The position numbers were made by a program, and so were the translations under genes. Below are positions 34,723 to 43,727 of a stretch of DNA of 64,000 nt, one piece after another. The stretch's first letter is position 1; every line of letters starts with the position of its first letter. The DNA comes from Pseudomonadota bacterium. Its GTDB lineage: Bacteria; Pseudomonadota; Gammaproteobacteria; Xanthomonadales; Xanthomonadaceae. The stretch spans positions 1 through 64,000 of the forward strand of contig JAFEFT010000021.1 of NCBI GenBank assembly GCA_018240435.1. Direction: 5' to 3'. The notes beneath the pieces were generated by a model. It was not told the DNA's origin and did no database searches. It saw only the letters and a program-made list of their open reading frames with translations.

Positions 34723-37700
34723 TCAGCCCAGCATCGTGAGCATAGCGCGCGCGCCGGCGATGCGGGCGGACGCCTCCGGCAGCGGCGTGCGGATGCGCAG
34801 GCGCTCCGGGCTTTCCATCGCGTAGAGCTTGGGTTGGCTCTGGATCATCCGGATCAGCGCCATCGGATCGATGCTGGGCTTGCTCGCAAAAACGATGCGG
34901 CCGCCACCCGGGCCCAGATCGAGCTTGCGGATGCCAAGCCGCGTGGCGTCGAGTTTGAGGTCGGTGACCGCGAACAGATGCCTGACCGGTTCGGGCAGCA
35001 GCCCGAAGCGATCGATCATCTCCACCTGCAACTCGCGCAGCGCCACCGCATCGCGCGCACTGGCGATGCGCTTGTACAAGGTCAGCCGGGCGTGGACATC
35101 GGGCAGGTAGTCTTCCGGTATCAACGCCGGCACGTGCAGTTCGATTTCCGCGCCGCGCGACGGCTCGGCATCGAGATCGAGCCGGCCTTCGCGCATCGCG
35201 CGCACGGTGCGTTCGAGCAATTCGGTGTAAAGGGTGAAGCCGACTTCGGCGATCTGCCCGCTCTGCTCGGCACCGAGCAATTCGCCGGCACCGCGGATCT
35301 CCATGTCGTGGGTGGCGAGGGTGAAGCCGGCGCCGAGTTCTTCCAGCGCGGCGATCGCTTCCAGTCGCTTGGCGGCATCGCCGCTCATCGCCTTTTTGTC
35401 CGGCACGATCAGATAGGCGAAGGCGCGATGATGCGAGCGACCGACGCGGCCGCGCAACTGGTGCAATTGCGCCAGCCCGAAGCGATCGGCGCGGTCGATG
35501 ATGATGGTGTTGGCGTTGGGGATGTCGATCCCCGATTCGATGATCGTCGTGCACAGCAGCACGTTGAAACGCTGGCGCTGGAAGTCGAGCATCACCTGCT
35601 CGAGTTCGCGCTCGGGCATCTGCCCGTGGCCGACGCGGATGCGCGCCTCCGGCATCAGCTCGGTGAGTGTGCGCGCCATGCGCTCGATGCTCTCGACCTG
35701 ATTGTGCAGGAAGTAGATCTGGCCGCCGCGGGCGATCTCGCGCTGCATCGCCTCGCGTAGCAGGGCGCCGTCCCACGGCGTGAGCACGGTCTTGACCGCG
35801 ATCCGTTGCGCCGGTGCGGTGGCGATCAGCGACAATTCGCGCAGCCCGCTCATCGCCATGTTGAGCGTACGGGGTATGGGTGTGGCCGTAAGCGTCAGCA
35901 GGTTGACCTCGGCGCGCAGCTTCTTCAGCGCCTCCTTCTGCTGCACGCCGAAGCGCTGTTCTTCATCGACGATGACCAGGCCGAGGTTGGCGAACTTCAC
36001 GTCGGCCTGCAGCAGGCGGTGGGTGCCGACGATGACATCGACCTTGCCGTCGGCCAGCGCGTCGAGCGCGACTTTCATTTCCTTCGGTGAGCGAAAACGC
36101 GAGATCGTCTCGACGCGAATCGGCCAGTCGGCGAAGCGATCGGAAAAATTGCGGCCGTGCTGTTGCGCCAGCAGGGTGGTCGGCACCAGCACCGCCACCT
36201 GACGACCGGCGCAGGCAGCCACGAAGGCCGCGCGCAAGGCGACCTCGGTCTTGCCGAAACCGACATCGCCGCAGACCACCCGATCCATCGGCTGCGCGCT
36301 CGCCAGATCGGCGATCACGGCGGCGATCGCCTGTTGCTGGTCGGGCGTTTCTTCGAACGGGAAGCCGGCCGCGAACGATTCGTACAGGGCGCGATCAAGC
36401 GCGATCGCCAGGCCTTCGCGGGCATGCCGGCGCGCTTGTATCTCCAGCAGTTCGGCGGCGACATCGCGGACACGCTCGGCCGCCTTCTTCTTCGCTTTCG
36501 CCCATTGTTCGCCGCCGAGCGAGTGCAGCGGCGCGGTCTCCGGCGAGGCGCCCGAATAGCGATTGACCAGATGCAGTTGCGCGACAGGGACGTAGAGCTT
36601 GTCGCCCTTGGCGTATTCGATTTCGAGATATTCGCCGCGCTCGCCGCCGGCTTCGAGCGTGATCAGGCCGCGATAGCGACCGACGCCATGATCTTCGTGC
36701 ACGATCGGCGCGCCGACGGCGAGTTCGCCCAGATCGCGGATGATCGCCTCGGGCTCCTTGCCGGCGCGCCGCCGCCGGCGCACGCCGGGCGCGCGTTCGG
36801 GGTGGAACTGGCGCTCGGTGAGCACGCACAGCGCCGGCTCGGTCAGGGCGAAGCCGTCTTCCAGTGGCGCCACGCAGATCGCGAACGCCGGCAACGACCG
36901 CTCTCGCATCGGGAGAGGGGCAGGGGTGAGGGGCCGGTCGCGCACCGTCTGCGCCCGCTCGCCGGCGTCTTCCCTCGCGCCAACCCCTTTCTCGGGGGAG
37001 GGGCTGCAGAACGCCTGCCAGTCGGCGACCGGCTGCGGGTGCAGCCCGGCGGCGGCGAATTGTTCAAGCAATGCCTCGCGCCGCCCGGCCGAATCGGCCG
37101 CGACCAGCACGCGCCCCGGGTAGCTGGACAGGAAACCGGCCAGCGCCGCGCAGGGTGCGGCGTCGCGCGCATTCAATGGCAGCGCCGGTGCCGGCTGATC
37201 GCCGAGCGCTTCGGCCTGCGCACGCTGCGGATGATGTTCGCCGCACACCTCGACGCGACGATGCCGATTCAGCCGCTCGCGCAAGGCGTCGGGCGGCAGG
37301 AACAATTCGCGCGGCTCGAGGATCGGCCGTTCGAGATCGTGCCGGCGCTGCTCCCAGCGCTGCCCGGTTTGCGTCCAGAACGACTCGCCGGCGGTCAGCA
37401 CCTCATCGTCGAGCACGACCAACGCCTCGGGCGAAAGGTAATCGAACAGGCTGGCAGTGCCTTCGTGGGCCAGGCGCGGGCTGCGCGTGGCGGTGCCATC
37501 GCGGCTGGCGAAGAACAGCGGCAGGTAGTATTCGATGCCGGCCGGCGCGCCGCCTTCCTTCAGATCCTGATAAAAGCCGCTGCGCCGGGTGTCGATGTCG
37601 AAGCGCTCGCGCAGGGTTTCGCGCACGCTGGCGATGGTGTCGGCCGCGAGTGGAAACTCACGCGCCGGCAACAAGTGGATCGCGTCGACCGGATCGGACG

Positions 37701-38361
37701 ATCGCTGCGTCTCCGGATCGAAATGGCGGATGGTGTCGATCGCATCGTCGAGCCATTCGATGCGGCAGGGTGCGGTGGCGCCCATCGGATACAGATCGAG
37801 CAGGCCGCCGCGCACGGCGAAATCGCCCGGATCGAGCACCTGTTGCACATGCCGATAGCCGGCCGCCTGCAGGCGACGTTGTTCCTGCGCCAGATCGAGT
37901 GTTTGCCCGCGTTGCACGACGAGGCTGTGGGCGGCGACGTAGCCGGTCGGGCACAGCCGCTGCATCAGCGTCGCCACCGGCACCACCAGCACGCCGCGGC
38001 GCGTGCGCGGCAATGCGTGCAAGGTGGCGATGCGCTGGCTGACGATGTCCGGATGCGGGCTGAACAGGTCGTAGGGCAGCGTTTCCCAGTCCGGAAAATG
38101 CAGCACCGGCAGGCCGTCGGCTGCTGCATCGGGCCGCGCCCGCTCGTCGCCGATCAGGATGCGCAAGTCCGATTCGAGCGTGTGCGCGGTGTGGGTGTCG
38201 CGCGTCACCGCCAGCACCAGGCCGGCGTGCTCCTGCGCGCAGCGCGCCAGCATGAAGGCGAACGCGCTCGGACTGGCCGGGGCGCGCCAGTACGCGCGCT
38301 GCTGGCCGGCCTTGGGCAGGGGCGGGACGGGAAGCGGGAGATGGGACATCAGCGTCGGCAT
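34723..38361 (-). CDS. mfd: Transcription-repair coupling factor Mfd
   Basis: Mfd removes RNA polymerase stalled at lesions and recruits UvrABC. The 1212-residue protein has the UvrB-like N-terminal region, the RNA-polymerase-interacting domain (ELAVGAPIVHEDHGVGRYRGL and after), the helicase motor with Walker A VCGDVGFGKTEVAL and DEEQ in VIVDEEQRFGV, GRVGRSHHRAFAYL, and the C-terminal TRCF domain. It is longer than most Mfd (about 1150). Part of the excess is a 36-residue insert at residues 454-489 made of a palindromic intergenic-type repeat. The two possible Met starts are 12 bp apart. A GNAT gene lies upstream on the same strand. Confidence 0.96.
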   Translation of the reverse strand: MPTLMSHLPLPVPPLPKAGQQRAYWRAPASPSAFAFMLARCAQEHAGLVLAVTRDTHTAHTLESDLRILIGDERARPDAAADGLPVLHFPDWETLPYDLFSPHPDIVSQRIATLHALPRTRRGVLVVPVATLMQRLCPTGYVAAHSLVVQRGQTLDLAQEQRRLQAAGYRHVQQVLDPGDFAVRGGLLDLYPMGATAPCRIEWLDDAIDTIRHFDPETQRSSDPVDAIHLLPAREFPLAADTIASVRETLRERFDIDTRRSGFYQDLKEGGAPAGIEYYLPLFFASRDGTATRSPRLAHEGTASLFDYLSPEALVVLDDEVLTAGESFWTQTGQRWEQRRHDLERPILEPRELFLPPDALRERLNRHRRVEVCGEHHPQRAQAEALGDQPAPALPLNARDAAPCAALAGFLSSYPGRVLVAADSAGRREALLEQFAAAGLHPQPVADWQAFCSPSPEKGVGAREDAGERAQTVRDRPLTPAPLPMRERSLPAFAICVAPLEDGFALTEPALCVLTERQFHPERAPGVRRRRRAGKEPEAIIRDLGELAVGAPIVHEDHGVGRYRGLITLEAGGERGEYLEIEYAKGDKLYVPVAQLHLVNRYSGASPETAPLHSLGGEQWAKAKKKAAERVRDVAAELLEIQARRHAREGLAIALDRALYESFAAGFPFEETPDQQQAIAAVIADLASAQPMDRVVCGDVGFGKTEVALRAAFVAACAGRQVAVLVPTTLLAQQHGRNFSDRFADWPIRVETISRFRSPKEMKVALDALADGKVDVIVGTHRLLQADVKFANLGLVIVDEEQRFGVQQKEALKKLRAEVNLLTLTATPIPRTLNMAMSGLRELSLIATAPAQRIAVKTVLTPWDGALLREAMQREIARGGQIYFLHNQVESIERMARTLTELMPEARIRVGHGQMPERELEQVMLDFQRQRFNVLLCTTIIESGIDIPNANTIIIDRADRFGLAQLHQLRGRVGRSHHRAFAYLIVPDKKAMSGDAAKRLEAIAALEELGAGFTLATHDMEIRGAGELLGAEQSGQIAEVGFTLYTELLERTVRAMREGRLDLDAEPSRGAEIELHVPALIPEDYLPDVHARLTLYKRIASARDAVALRELQVEMIDRFGLLPEPVRHLFAVTDLKLDATRLGIRKLDLGPGGGRIVFASKPSIDPMALIRMIQSQPKLYAMESPERLRIRTPLPEASARIAGARAMLTMLG
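36895..37004. repeat. Palindromic repeat inserted in frame within mfd
   Basis: The segment holds GGGAGAGGGGCAGGGGTGAGGGG and CCCCTTTCTCGGGGGAGGGG, the same type of repeat as at 24-286. It encodes SPEKGVGARED, GERAQTVRDR and PLTPAPLPMRER. The flanking Mfd sequence (VADWQAF and LPAFAICVAPLEDG) reads on smoothly, so the insert kept the frame. Confidence 0.75.
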
Positions 38362-38397
38362 TTTACCGCAGCCGATGCATCGCTCGCGGGCAACGAT

Positions 38398-39045
38398 TCA
38401 AGTCGACGTCGAATCGGCCGAGCAGGCAGCGCTGGCGGGCGTGATGTCCTGCGTTGGCGGCGCGGGCGGTGCCGGCGAGGCGTCGAGTGCTGGCCGCAGC
38501 GGTAGTTGCACGCGCACCATGCCGGCGTCGTCGCTGGGCAGGCGCCGGAAACCCAGTGCCTGCGCCAGCCGCAGCATCGGTTCGTTGCCGATCAGCACGT
38601 CGCCGTGGATCGCGCGCATGCCGCTGCGGCGGGCGCGCGCGATCAATTTCGACAGCAGCAGGCGGCCCAGCCCGCGACCGGCGAGGTAATGCGAGACGAG
38701 GATCGCGAACTCCATGTCGTCGGTGCCTGGCGTGCGCGCCATCCGCGCCACCGCGCCGACCAGTGCCTGTCCAGGCGGCAGCGGCTCGGCCAGCACGAGG
38801 GTGAAGTCCTGGCCGCGGCGGGGATGCACCAGCCGTTGCAGGTAGGCCTCGTCGAGCCATTTCACCGGATGCTGATAGCGCATTCGCACTTCTTCCGGAT
38901 CGAGCAGGACGAAACCGTGCCGGATCGGTTCGATGTCGGCCGGATCGATCGGTCGCAGCAGCAGCTCGCGGCCGTCGCGCAGCACGATGCGTTCGCGCCA
39001 GCGCGAGGCGGTGGGAAAGCGCTGGTAGGGCTGGCCGAGCTTCAT
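38398..39045 (-). CDS. GNAT family N-acetyltransferase
   Basis: The 215-residue protein has a GNAT core like the acetyltransferase domain of Pat-type protein acetyltransferases: LRPIDPADIEPIRHGF, MRYQHPVKWLDEAYL, MEFAILVSHYLAGRGLGRLLLSKLI (acetyl-CoA loop RGLGRL) and RLAQALGFRRL. A Pro/Ala-rich tail follows. GGAG lies 5 bp before the ATG. The substrate is unknown; likeness to the Pat domain hints at protein lysine or small-molecule acetylation. It lies 37 bp upstream of mfd. Confidence 0.85.
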   Translation of the reverse strand: MKLGQPYQRFPTASRWRERIVLRDGRELLLRPIDPADIEPIRHGFVLLDPEEVRMRYQHPVKWLDEAYLQRLVHPRRGQDFTLVLAEPLPPGQALVGAVARMARTPGTDDMEFAILVSHYLAGRGLGRLLLSKLIARARRSGMRAIHGDVLIGNEPMLRLAQALGFRRLPSDDAGMVRVQLPLRPALDASPAPPAPPTQDITPASAACSADSTST

Positions 39046-39172
39046 CGTGGCTCCACCCGCGCAGCATGGCACGAAGCGCGGGCGCCGGCGCGTCGACGGG
39101 TCATCGCCGGCCGCGCCTGCGGCAGCGACCTTGGGCTATGATCGCGGACATTTTCCGTCACCGTTCGCTCCC

Positions 39173-40081
39173 ATGTCCGGCAAGGCCGACTCGGTCAAGA
39201 CCATCTTCTACGCGCTCGGCGCCAATTTCCTGATCTTCGTCGCCAAGTTTGCGGCGGCGTTGTTCACGCGATCGGGGGCGATGCTGGCCGAGGCGGTGCA
39301 TTCGCTGGCCGACTGCGGCAATCAGGTGCTGCTGCTGTGGGGCGTGCGTCAGGCGCGCAAACCGCCGTCGCCGGACTACCCGCTCGGACATGGCCGCGAG
39401 GTGTATTTCTGGTCCTTCCTCGTCGCCCTGATGCTGTTCTCGGTCGGCGGCACCTATTCGCTGTACGAAGGCCTGCACAAACTCGATCATCCCGTGGCGC
39501 TGACGCGGCCGTGGCTGGCGATCGGCGTGCTGGCGTTCTCGATCGCGCTGGAGACGGTTTCGTTTCGCGCCTGCCTGGCCGAGGTGAGCAAGGTTCGTGA
39601 TGGTCGCTCGTACTGGCGCTGGTTTCGCGAGAGCCGCAACAGCGAATTGCTGGTGATCTTCGGCGAGGATCTGGCGGCGTTGCTGGGCCTGGTGCTGGCG
39701 CTGGCAGCAATCGTCGCCTCGATGCTGACCGGCGATCCGCGCTGGGATGCGCTGGGCACCATCGCCATCGGTGGCCTGCTGGTACTGGTGGCGGCCTTCG
39801 TCGCCATCGAGATCAAGGCGCTGCTGGTCGGGCAGGGCGTCGATCCCGCCGAGCATCGCGCCATCTACGGCTGGCTCAACGCACGCCCGGAAGTGCGCGG
39901 CATCTTCAGCCTGATCACCATGCAGATGGGCGAGCAGGTGATGGTGGCGGTGCAGGCGGAGATGGATTTCGATCTGTCCGGGCACGAGCTGGTGGCGCAG
40001 ATCAACGCGATCGAGAAAGGCCTCAAGCAGGAGTTCCCGCAGGTGCGCTGGCTGTTCTTCGAGCCGGATGTTTCCGATTGA
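39173..40081 (+). CDS. Cation diffusion facilitator family transporter
   Basis: The 302-residue protein has six membrane helices and the CDF pattern: AMLAEAVHSLADCGNQVLLLWG on helix 2, PLGHGREVYFWSFLVAL on helix 3 and GEDLAALLGLVLALAA on helix 5. A cytoplasmic C-terminal domain follows. The HSxAD-x2-NQ form places it nearer the SLC30A9/ZnT9-like branch than FieF. Members export Zn, Mn or other divalent ions by proton exchange; the metal cannot be assigned. It converges on rlmJ. Confidence 0.9.
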   Translation: MSGKADSVKTIFYALGANFLIFVAKFAAALFTRSGAMLAEAVHSLADCGNQVLLLWGVRQARKPPSPDYPLGHGREVYFWSFLVALMLFSVGGTYSLYEGLHKLDHPVALTRPWLAIGVLAFSIALETVSFRACLAEVSKVRDGRSYWRWFRESRNSELLVIFGEDLAALLGLVLALAAIVASMLTGDPRWDALGTIAIGGLLVLVAAFVAIEIKALLVGQGVDPAEHRAIYGWLNARPEVRGIFSLITMQMGEQVMVAVQAEMDFDLSGHELVAQINAIEKGLKQEFPQVRWLFFEPDVSD

Positions 40082-40108
40082 TCGATGCCGCGCGCGCCGC
40101 GCCGGCGA

Positions 40109-40948
40109 TCACTCGCGGCGCAGCCATTCCAGCCGCTGCGATGCGCCAGCCTCGCCGAGCACGTGCGCCAGTTCCGGCAATGCCGCCGCGAGTTCCGCAT
40201 CGACCTGCCACGGCGGGTTGAGCAGCAACATGCCGCTGCCGTTCAGGCGCAGCGGCGAATCGTCGGGGCGCACCAGCAATTCCGCCAGCAGGATGTTTTT
40301 TGCCGACAACTTCGCCGCCGCGCGCAGGAACGGCTGCAAGTCGCGTCGCCGCTTGATCGGGTACCACAACGCAAAGACGCCCTGTGGCCAGCGTCGCAGG
40401 CCTTCGGTGAGCGTGGTCAGGGCGGTGTCGAATTCGGCCAGCTGGGCCTCGTAGGGCGGGTCGATCAACACCAGGCCGCGCCGCGGCGTCGGCGGCAGCA
40501 GTGCCTTGATCGCGGCCCAGCCGTCGCCGTGCTGGACGTGGACACGGCGGTCATGGGCGAACAGCGACGCCAACGCACGCGCCTCGTCGGCCTGTGCTTC
40601 ACGGCAAGACAGGCGATCGTTTTCGCGCATCGCCATCGCCGCCAGCAGCGGCGAACCGGGATAGATGCGCAGGTGCCCATCGGAATTGCAGGCGCCGATT
40701 GCCTGCTGATAGCGCGTGATCGCTGCTGCCTTGGCGGGCATCCCCAGCACCCGGCCGACACCGCCCTCGGCTTCGCCGGTGCGCTGCGCGGCGTCGTCGT
40801 GCAGGGAGTAACGGCCGCGCCCGGCATGGGTATCGAGCACGCTGAACGGGGTGTCCTTGCGTTTGAGGGCGTCGATCAGTGCGAGCAGGACGATGTGCTT
40901 GAGCACGTCGGCGTGGTTGCCGGCGTGGAAGGCGTGGCGGTAGTTCAT
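40109..40948 (-). CDS. rlmJ: 23S rRNA (adenine(2030)-N(6))-methyltransferase RlmJ
   Basis: RlmJ methylates A2030 of 23S rRNA. The 279-residue protein begins MNYRHAFHAGNHADVLKHIV, the family hallmark. It has LDTHAGRGRYSL for SAM binding, YPGSPLLAAMAMRENDRL and the catalytic DPPY in GLVLIDPPYEAQ. ALWYPIKRRRDL and GMLLLNPPW complete the pattern. The upstream frame extension to 41206 is not used, because the hallmark N-terminus is at this Met. Confidence 0.96.
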   Translation of the reverse strand: MNYRHAFHAGNHADVLKHIVLLALIDALKRKDTPFSVLDTHAGRGRYSLHDDAAQRTGEAEGGVGRVLGMPAKAAAITRYQQAIGACNSDGHLRIYPGSPLLAAMAMRENDRLSCREAQADEARALASLFAHDRRVHVQHGDGWAAIKALLPPTPRRGLVLIDPPYEAQLAEFDTALTTLTEGLRRWPQGVFALWYPIKRRRDLQPFLRAAAKLSAKNILLAELLVRPDDSPLRLNGSGMLLLNPPWQVDAELAAALPELAHVLGEAGASQRLEWLRRE

Positions 40949-41144
40949 GGTTACAGTCTGGCATGGTGGCTGACGTTCGCGCGTGGCGCCGGGCGATGTT
41001 TCCTCCTTGTCAGGCAGGACGCGCGCAGGCAGCGCACGGCGCGGGTGCTGGACGGGCATCGCCGTCGGCGCGCTGCCGGTGCGGGCTTGCGATCGCCAAG
41101 GCAGCCGACTAGCCTGATCGCCCCGCCACTTGCCGCTCCGAGTC

Positions 41145-41444
41145 ATGGCACCGCGCATGCTTGCCGCCCAGGGCACGATCCCTGGCTGCCCCGAGCCGGA
41201 AGGCATCTACCTCCGCGAGAACCGTTCGTGGTATTCGCCGCCGGGTGGCTGGATGGCAGTGCAGTCGGGCAAGTGGGAGCAGATCAGCGTCACTGGCGTG
41301 GCGTTGCTGGCCGGCGATGGTGGGCGCAACGTGTTCATGGCCGGGTTGGTGTTCGCCAACGCCAAGGCCGGTGACAGCGGCGAGCTGCGCGATCAGGTCG
41401 GCGGCAAGGTGGGGCGATGGGTCATCACCGCCGCCACGGGTTGA
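41145..41444 (+). CDS. Hypothetical protein (99 residues)
   Basis: The product contains CPEPEGIYLRENRSWYSPPGG, then WEQISVTGVALLAGDGGRNVFMAGLVFAN. It has no signal peptide; a single moderately hydrophobic stretch is present. Codon use resembles that of neighbouring genes, and it overlaps the DUF922 gene start by 28 bp. No family is recognised and the start codon lacks a clear ribosome binding site, so this may be a small real gene or a chance frame. Confidence 0.45.
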   Translation: MAPRMLAAQGTIPGCPEPEGIYLRENRSWYSPPGGWMAVQSGKWEQISVTGVALLAGDGGRNVFMAGLVFANAKAGDSGELRDQVGGKVGRWVITAATG

Positions 41445-42034
41445 GCGTGGCCGATCCGCGCCGGGCACTGCTTGCGGCGGTGCTTGCGACGCTGACGCCG
41501 GCGCTGCCTGCGGCGACCGCAAATGGCATCGAAACGAACGCACAGGAGCGAACGTACGCCATTCGCGGCGACACCGCGGCGGCGTTGCGTGAGCAGATGC
41601 GCACGCTGGGGCCGGCGGTAGCGGCCGATGGCGGCCATTTCGCGGCGTGGACGCAGTGGCAGCTGCAATGGCATTACGACTACCTGCGCGACGACGGCGG
41701 CTGCCGCATCGGTGCTTCGCGGGTCGAATTGACGACCACCATGACGCTGCCGAGCTGGGTCGACTACGCGCGCGCCACGCCGGCATTGCGGCAGCGCTGG
41801 GACGAGTTCGTCACTCGCCTGCGCACGCACGAGGACGGTCACCGCGAGCACGGCATGCAGGCGGCGCGGGCGGTGCGGCAGGTCATCGACCATGTCGGCC
41901 GAGCGCTGGATTGCCGGACGCTGGGGGAACAGATCGACGCCTACGCCCACGCCGCGATCGCGCAGCAGGCATGGGCCGACAAGGATTACGACGCGCGCAC
42001 GCGGCATGGGCAAACGCAGGGTGCGCAGTTGTGA
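41417..42034 (+). CDS. DUF922 family putative zinc-dependent protease
   Basis: The 205-residue protein has an N-terminal hydrophobic export signal (ALLAAVLATLTPALPAATA). The DUF922 pattern includes YAIRGDTAAALREQM, WQLQWHYDY, SRVELTTTMTLPSW and RTHEDGHREHG. The last holds a HExxH zinc motif (His138, Glu139, His142). It should be periplasmic. A GTG at 41447 is an alternative start that would shorten the signal peptide. Substrate is unknown. Confidence 0.82.
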   Translation: MGHHRRHGLSVADPRRALLAAVLATLTPALPAATANGIETNAQERTYAIRGDTAAALREQMRTLGPAVAADGGHFAAWTQWQLQWHYDYLRDDGGCRIGASRVELTTTMTLPSWVDYARATPALRQRWDEFVTRLRTHEDGHREHGMQAARAVRQVIDHVGRALDCRTLGEQIDAYAHAAIAQQAWADKDYDARTRHGQTQGAQL

Positions 42035-42102
42035 TGGGGTGATGGATTGCTCGCGACCGCGCTGCGGTCATTCGATCATCGCGAAAAATGCGTGGCGCGA
42101 TT

Positions 42103-42756
42103 TCAGTCCAGCGTGCCAGCGATCGCGCGGATGTCCGACGCATGGCTCAGCGCGGTTTCGATGGCGATGGCGATGCCGCGGGTCATCGTGTCCAGAGCCA
42201 TGCTCGGCGCGCCGGGATGCAAGGCTGCCTGCGCCGGCAGGTAGGGGATGTGGATGAAGCCGCCGCGCGCGCCGGGATGGTGATGCGCCAATCGATGCAT
42301 CAGCGCGAAGAACACCGCATTGCAGACGTAACTGCCGGCGCTGAACGATAGTTCGGTCGGCACTCCGGCGGCCTGCATCGCCGCCCGCATCGCCTTCACC
42401 GGCAGCGTGCTGAAACAGGCGGCCGGGGCGTTGGCGATCACGGCTTCGTCGATCGGTTGCGCGCTGTCGTTGTCGGCGATGCGCGCGTCGATCAAGTTGA
42501 TCGCCACCCGTTCCAGCGACACGCATGCGCGGCCGCCGGCCTGGCCGATGGCGAGCACCAGCGCCGGTTGCGTGCGGTCGATGGCGGCCGCGAGTTCGCG
42601 TCGGGCTGCGGCGAAGGCGACCGGCAGTTCGGCGATTTCCACCCGATGCCCGGCGATGACACGACCGGCCAGCGCACGCACGACTTCACGCGATGGATTG
42701 ATGGTGTCGCCGGCGAAGGGCGCGAACCCGGTGAGCAGGACGGTCGGAAGGTTCAT
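42103..42756 (-). CDS. pcp: Pyroglutamyl-peptidase I
   Basis: This cysteine peptidase removes N-terminal 5-oxoproline from peptides. The 217-residue C15-family protein begins VLLTGFAPFAGDTINPSREV. The catalytic Cys is in SFSAGSYVCNAVFF (about residue 145) and the catalytic His in GGFIHIPYLPAQ. ALVLAIGQAGGR is also typical. Its start overlaps the stop of the DUF979 gene (ATGA), which couples it to the putative 5-oxoproline transporter genes and thus to PxpABC. Confidence 0.94.
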   Translation of the reverse strand: MNLPTVLLTGFAPFAGDTINPSREVVRALAGRVIAGHRVEIAELPVAFAAARRELAAAIDRTQPALVLAIGQAGGRACVSLERVAINLIDARIADNDSAQPIDEAVIANAPAACFSTLPVKAMRAAMQAAGVPTELSFSAGSYVCNAVFFALMHRLAHHHPGARGGFIHIPYLPAQAALHPGAPSMALDTMTRGIAIAIETALSHASDIRAIAGTLD

Positions 42757-43727
42757 CGGAAGGCCAACCATGCCATCAGGCCGAGATTGGCGACGAGCAG
42801 CGCCACGGCCGTCGGCCATTGTGCGGCGATCACGCCATTGCGATCGGGCAGTTCCAGCAGCACGGCGGGGACGATATTGAAGTTGGCGGCCATCGGCGTG
42901 AGCAGGGTACCGCAGTAGCCGGTGAGCATGCCCAGCGAGCCGACCACGGCGGCGTTGGCACCATGTGCGTGTACCAAAAGTGGCAGGCCGATGCCGGCGG
43001 TCAGCACCGGGAAGGCGGCGAAGGCGTTGCCCATGATGATGGTGAACAGCACCATGCCCAGCCCATAGGCGAGCACGCAGGCGTACGCGCTCTGTACCGG
43101 CACGATCGCGCGCACGATGCCCGCGACCGCATCGCCGACGCCGGTGGCGGTGAACACGCCGCCGAGCGCGGCCAGCACCAGCGGCAGCAGTGCCGCCCAA
43201 CCGACGCTATCGAGCAGGCGGCGACCTTCGCTGCTGGCGCGTTGCGGGGCTTGCCCGGTGATCGCCAGCGCGGCGATGGCGGCGATCACGCACGACACCG
43301 CCAGTCCGATCAGCGTTGGTGAATCGCTGCCGACCAGCCACGCCAGCGAGCCGCCGCGATGCCTGGCCACCATGTCGGCGAGGGCGAAGGCGACGGTGAT
43401 CGCAGGGATCAGCAATGCCGGCAGGAACAGCCGATGGCGCAGCCGCAGTGCATCGCGCAGGCGTTCGTCGGCGGCGCGCTCGACCAGCGCCGGCCGGCGC
43501 ATCGCCGGCGCCAGCAAGGCCAGTGCGACCACGCACAGCCCGACGGCCTGCGCCGGCCGATCATCGCCCCGCGCATGTGCGGCCAGAGCCCAGTCGCCGC
43601 CGACGAAGGGCAATGCCAGCACCGTCCAGAACGCCGCCGCCGGCCAGTGCCGCTGCCGCGCATTGGCCCACGCGGCGGCAAGGAAGAAGGCCGCCAGCAG
43701 CCACCAGGCGGACTCAAGGCGCAGCAT
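42753..43727 (-). CDS. DUF979 membrane protein, putative 5-oxoproline transporter component
   Basis: The 324-residue protein has about nine membrane helices and the DUF979 patterns GVGDAVAGIVRAIVP, GMVLFTIIMGNAFAAFPVLTAG and GMLTGYCGTLLTPMAANFNIVP. DUF979 and DUF969 occur as neighbours and cluster with 5-oxoprolinase genes in many bacteria, so they are predicted to carry 5-oxoproline. It overlaps DUF969 by 14 bp and pcp by 4 bp. Confidence 0.88.
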   Translation of the reverse strand: MLRLESAWWLLAAFFLAAAWANARQRHWPAAAFWTVLALPFVGGDWALAAHARGDDRPAQAVGLCVVALALLAPAMRRPALVERAADERLRDALRLRHRLFLPALLIPAITVAFALADMVARHRGGSLAWLVGSDSPTLIGLAVSCVIAAIAALAITGQAPQRASSEGRRLLDSVGWAALLPLVLAALGGVFTATGVGDAVAGIVRAIVPVQSAYACVLAYGLGMVLFTIIMGNAFAAFPVLTAGIGLPLLVHAHGANAAVVGSLGMLTGYCGTLLTPMAANFNIVPAVLLELPDRNGVIAAQWPTAVALLVANLGLMAWLAFR

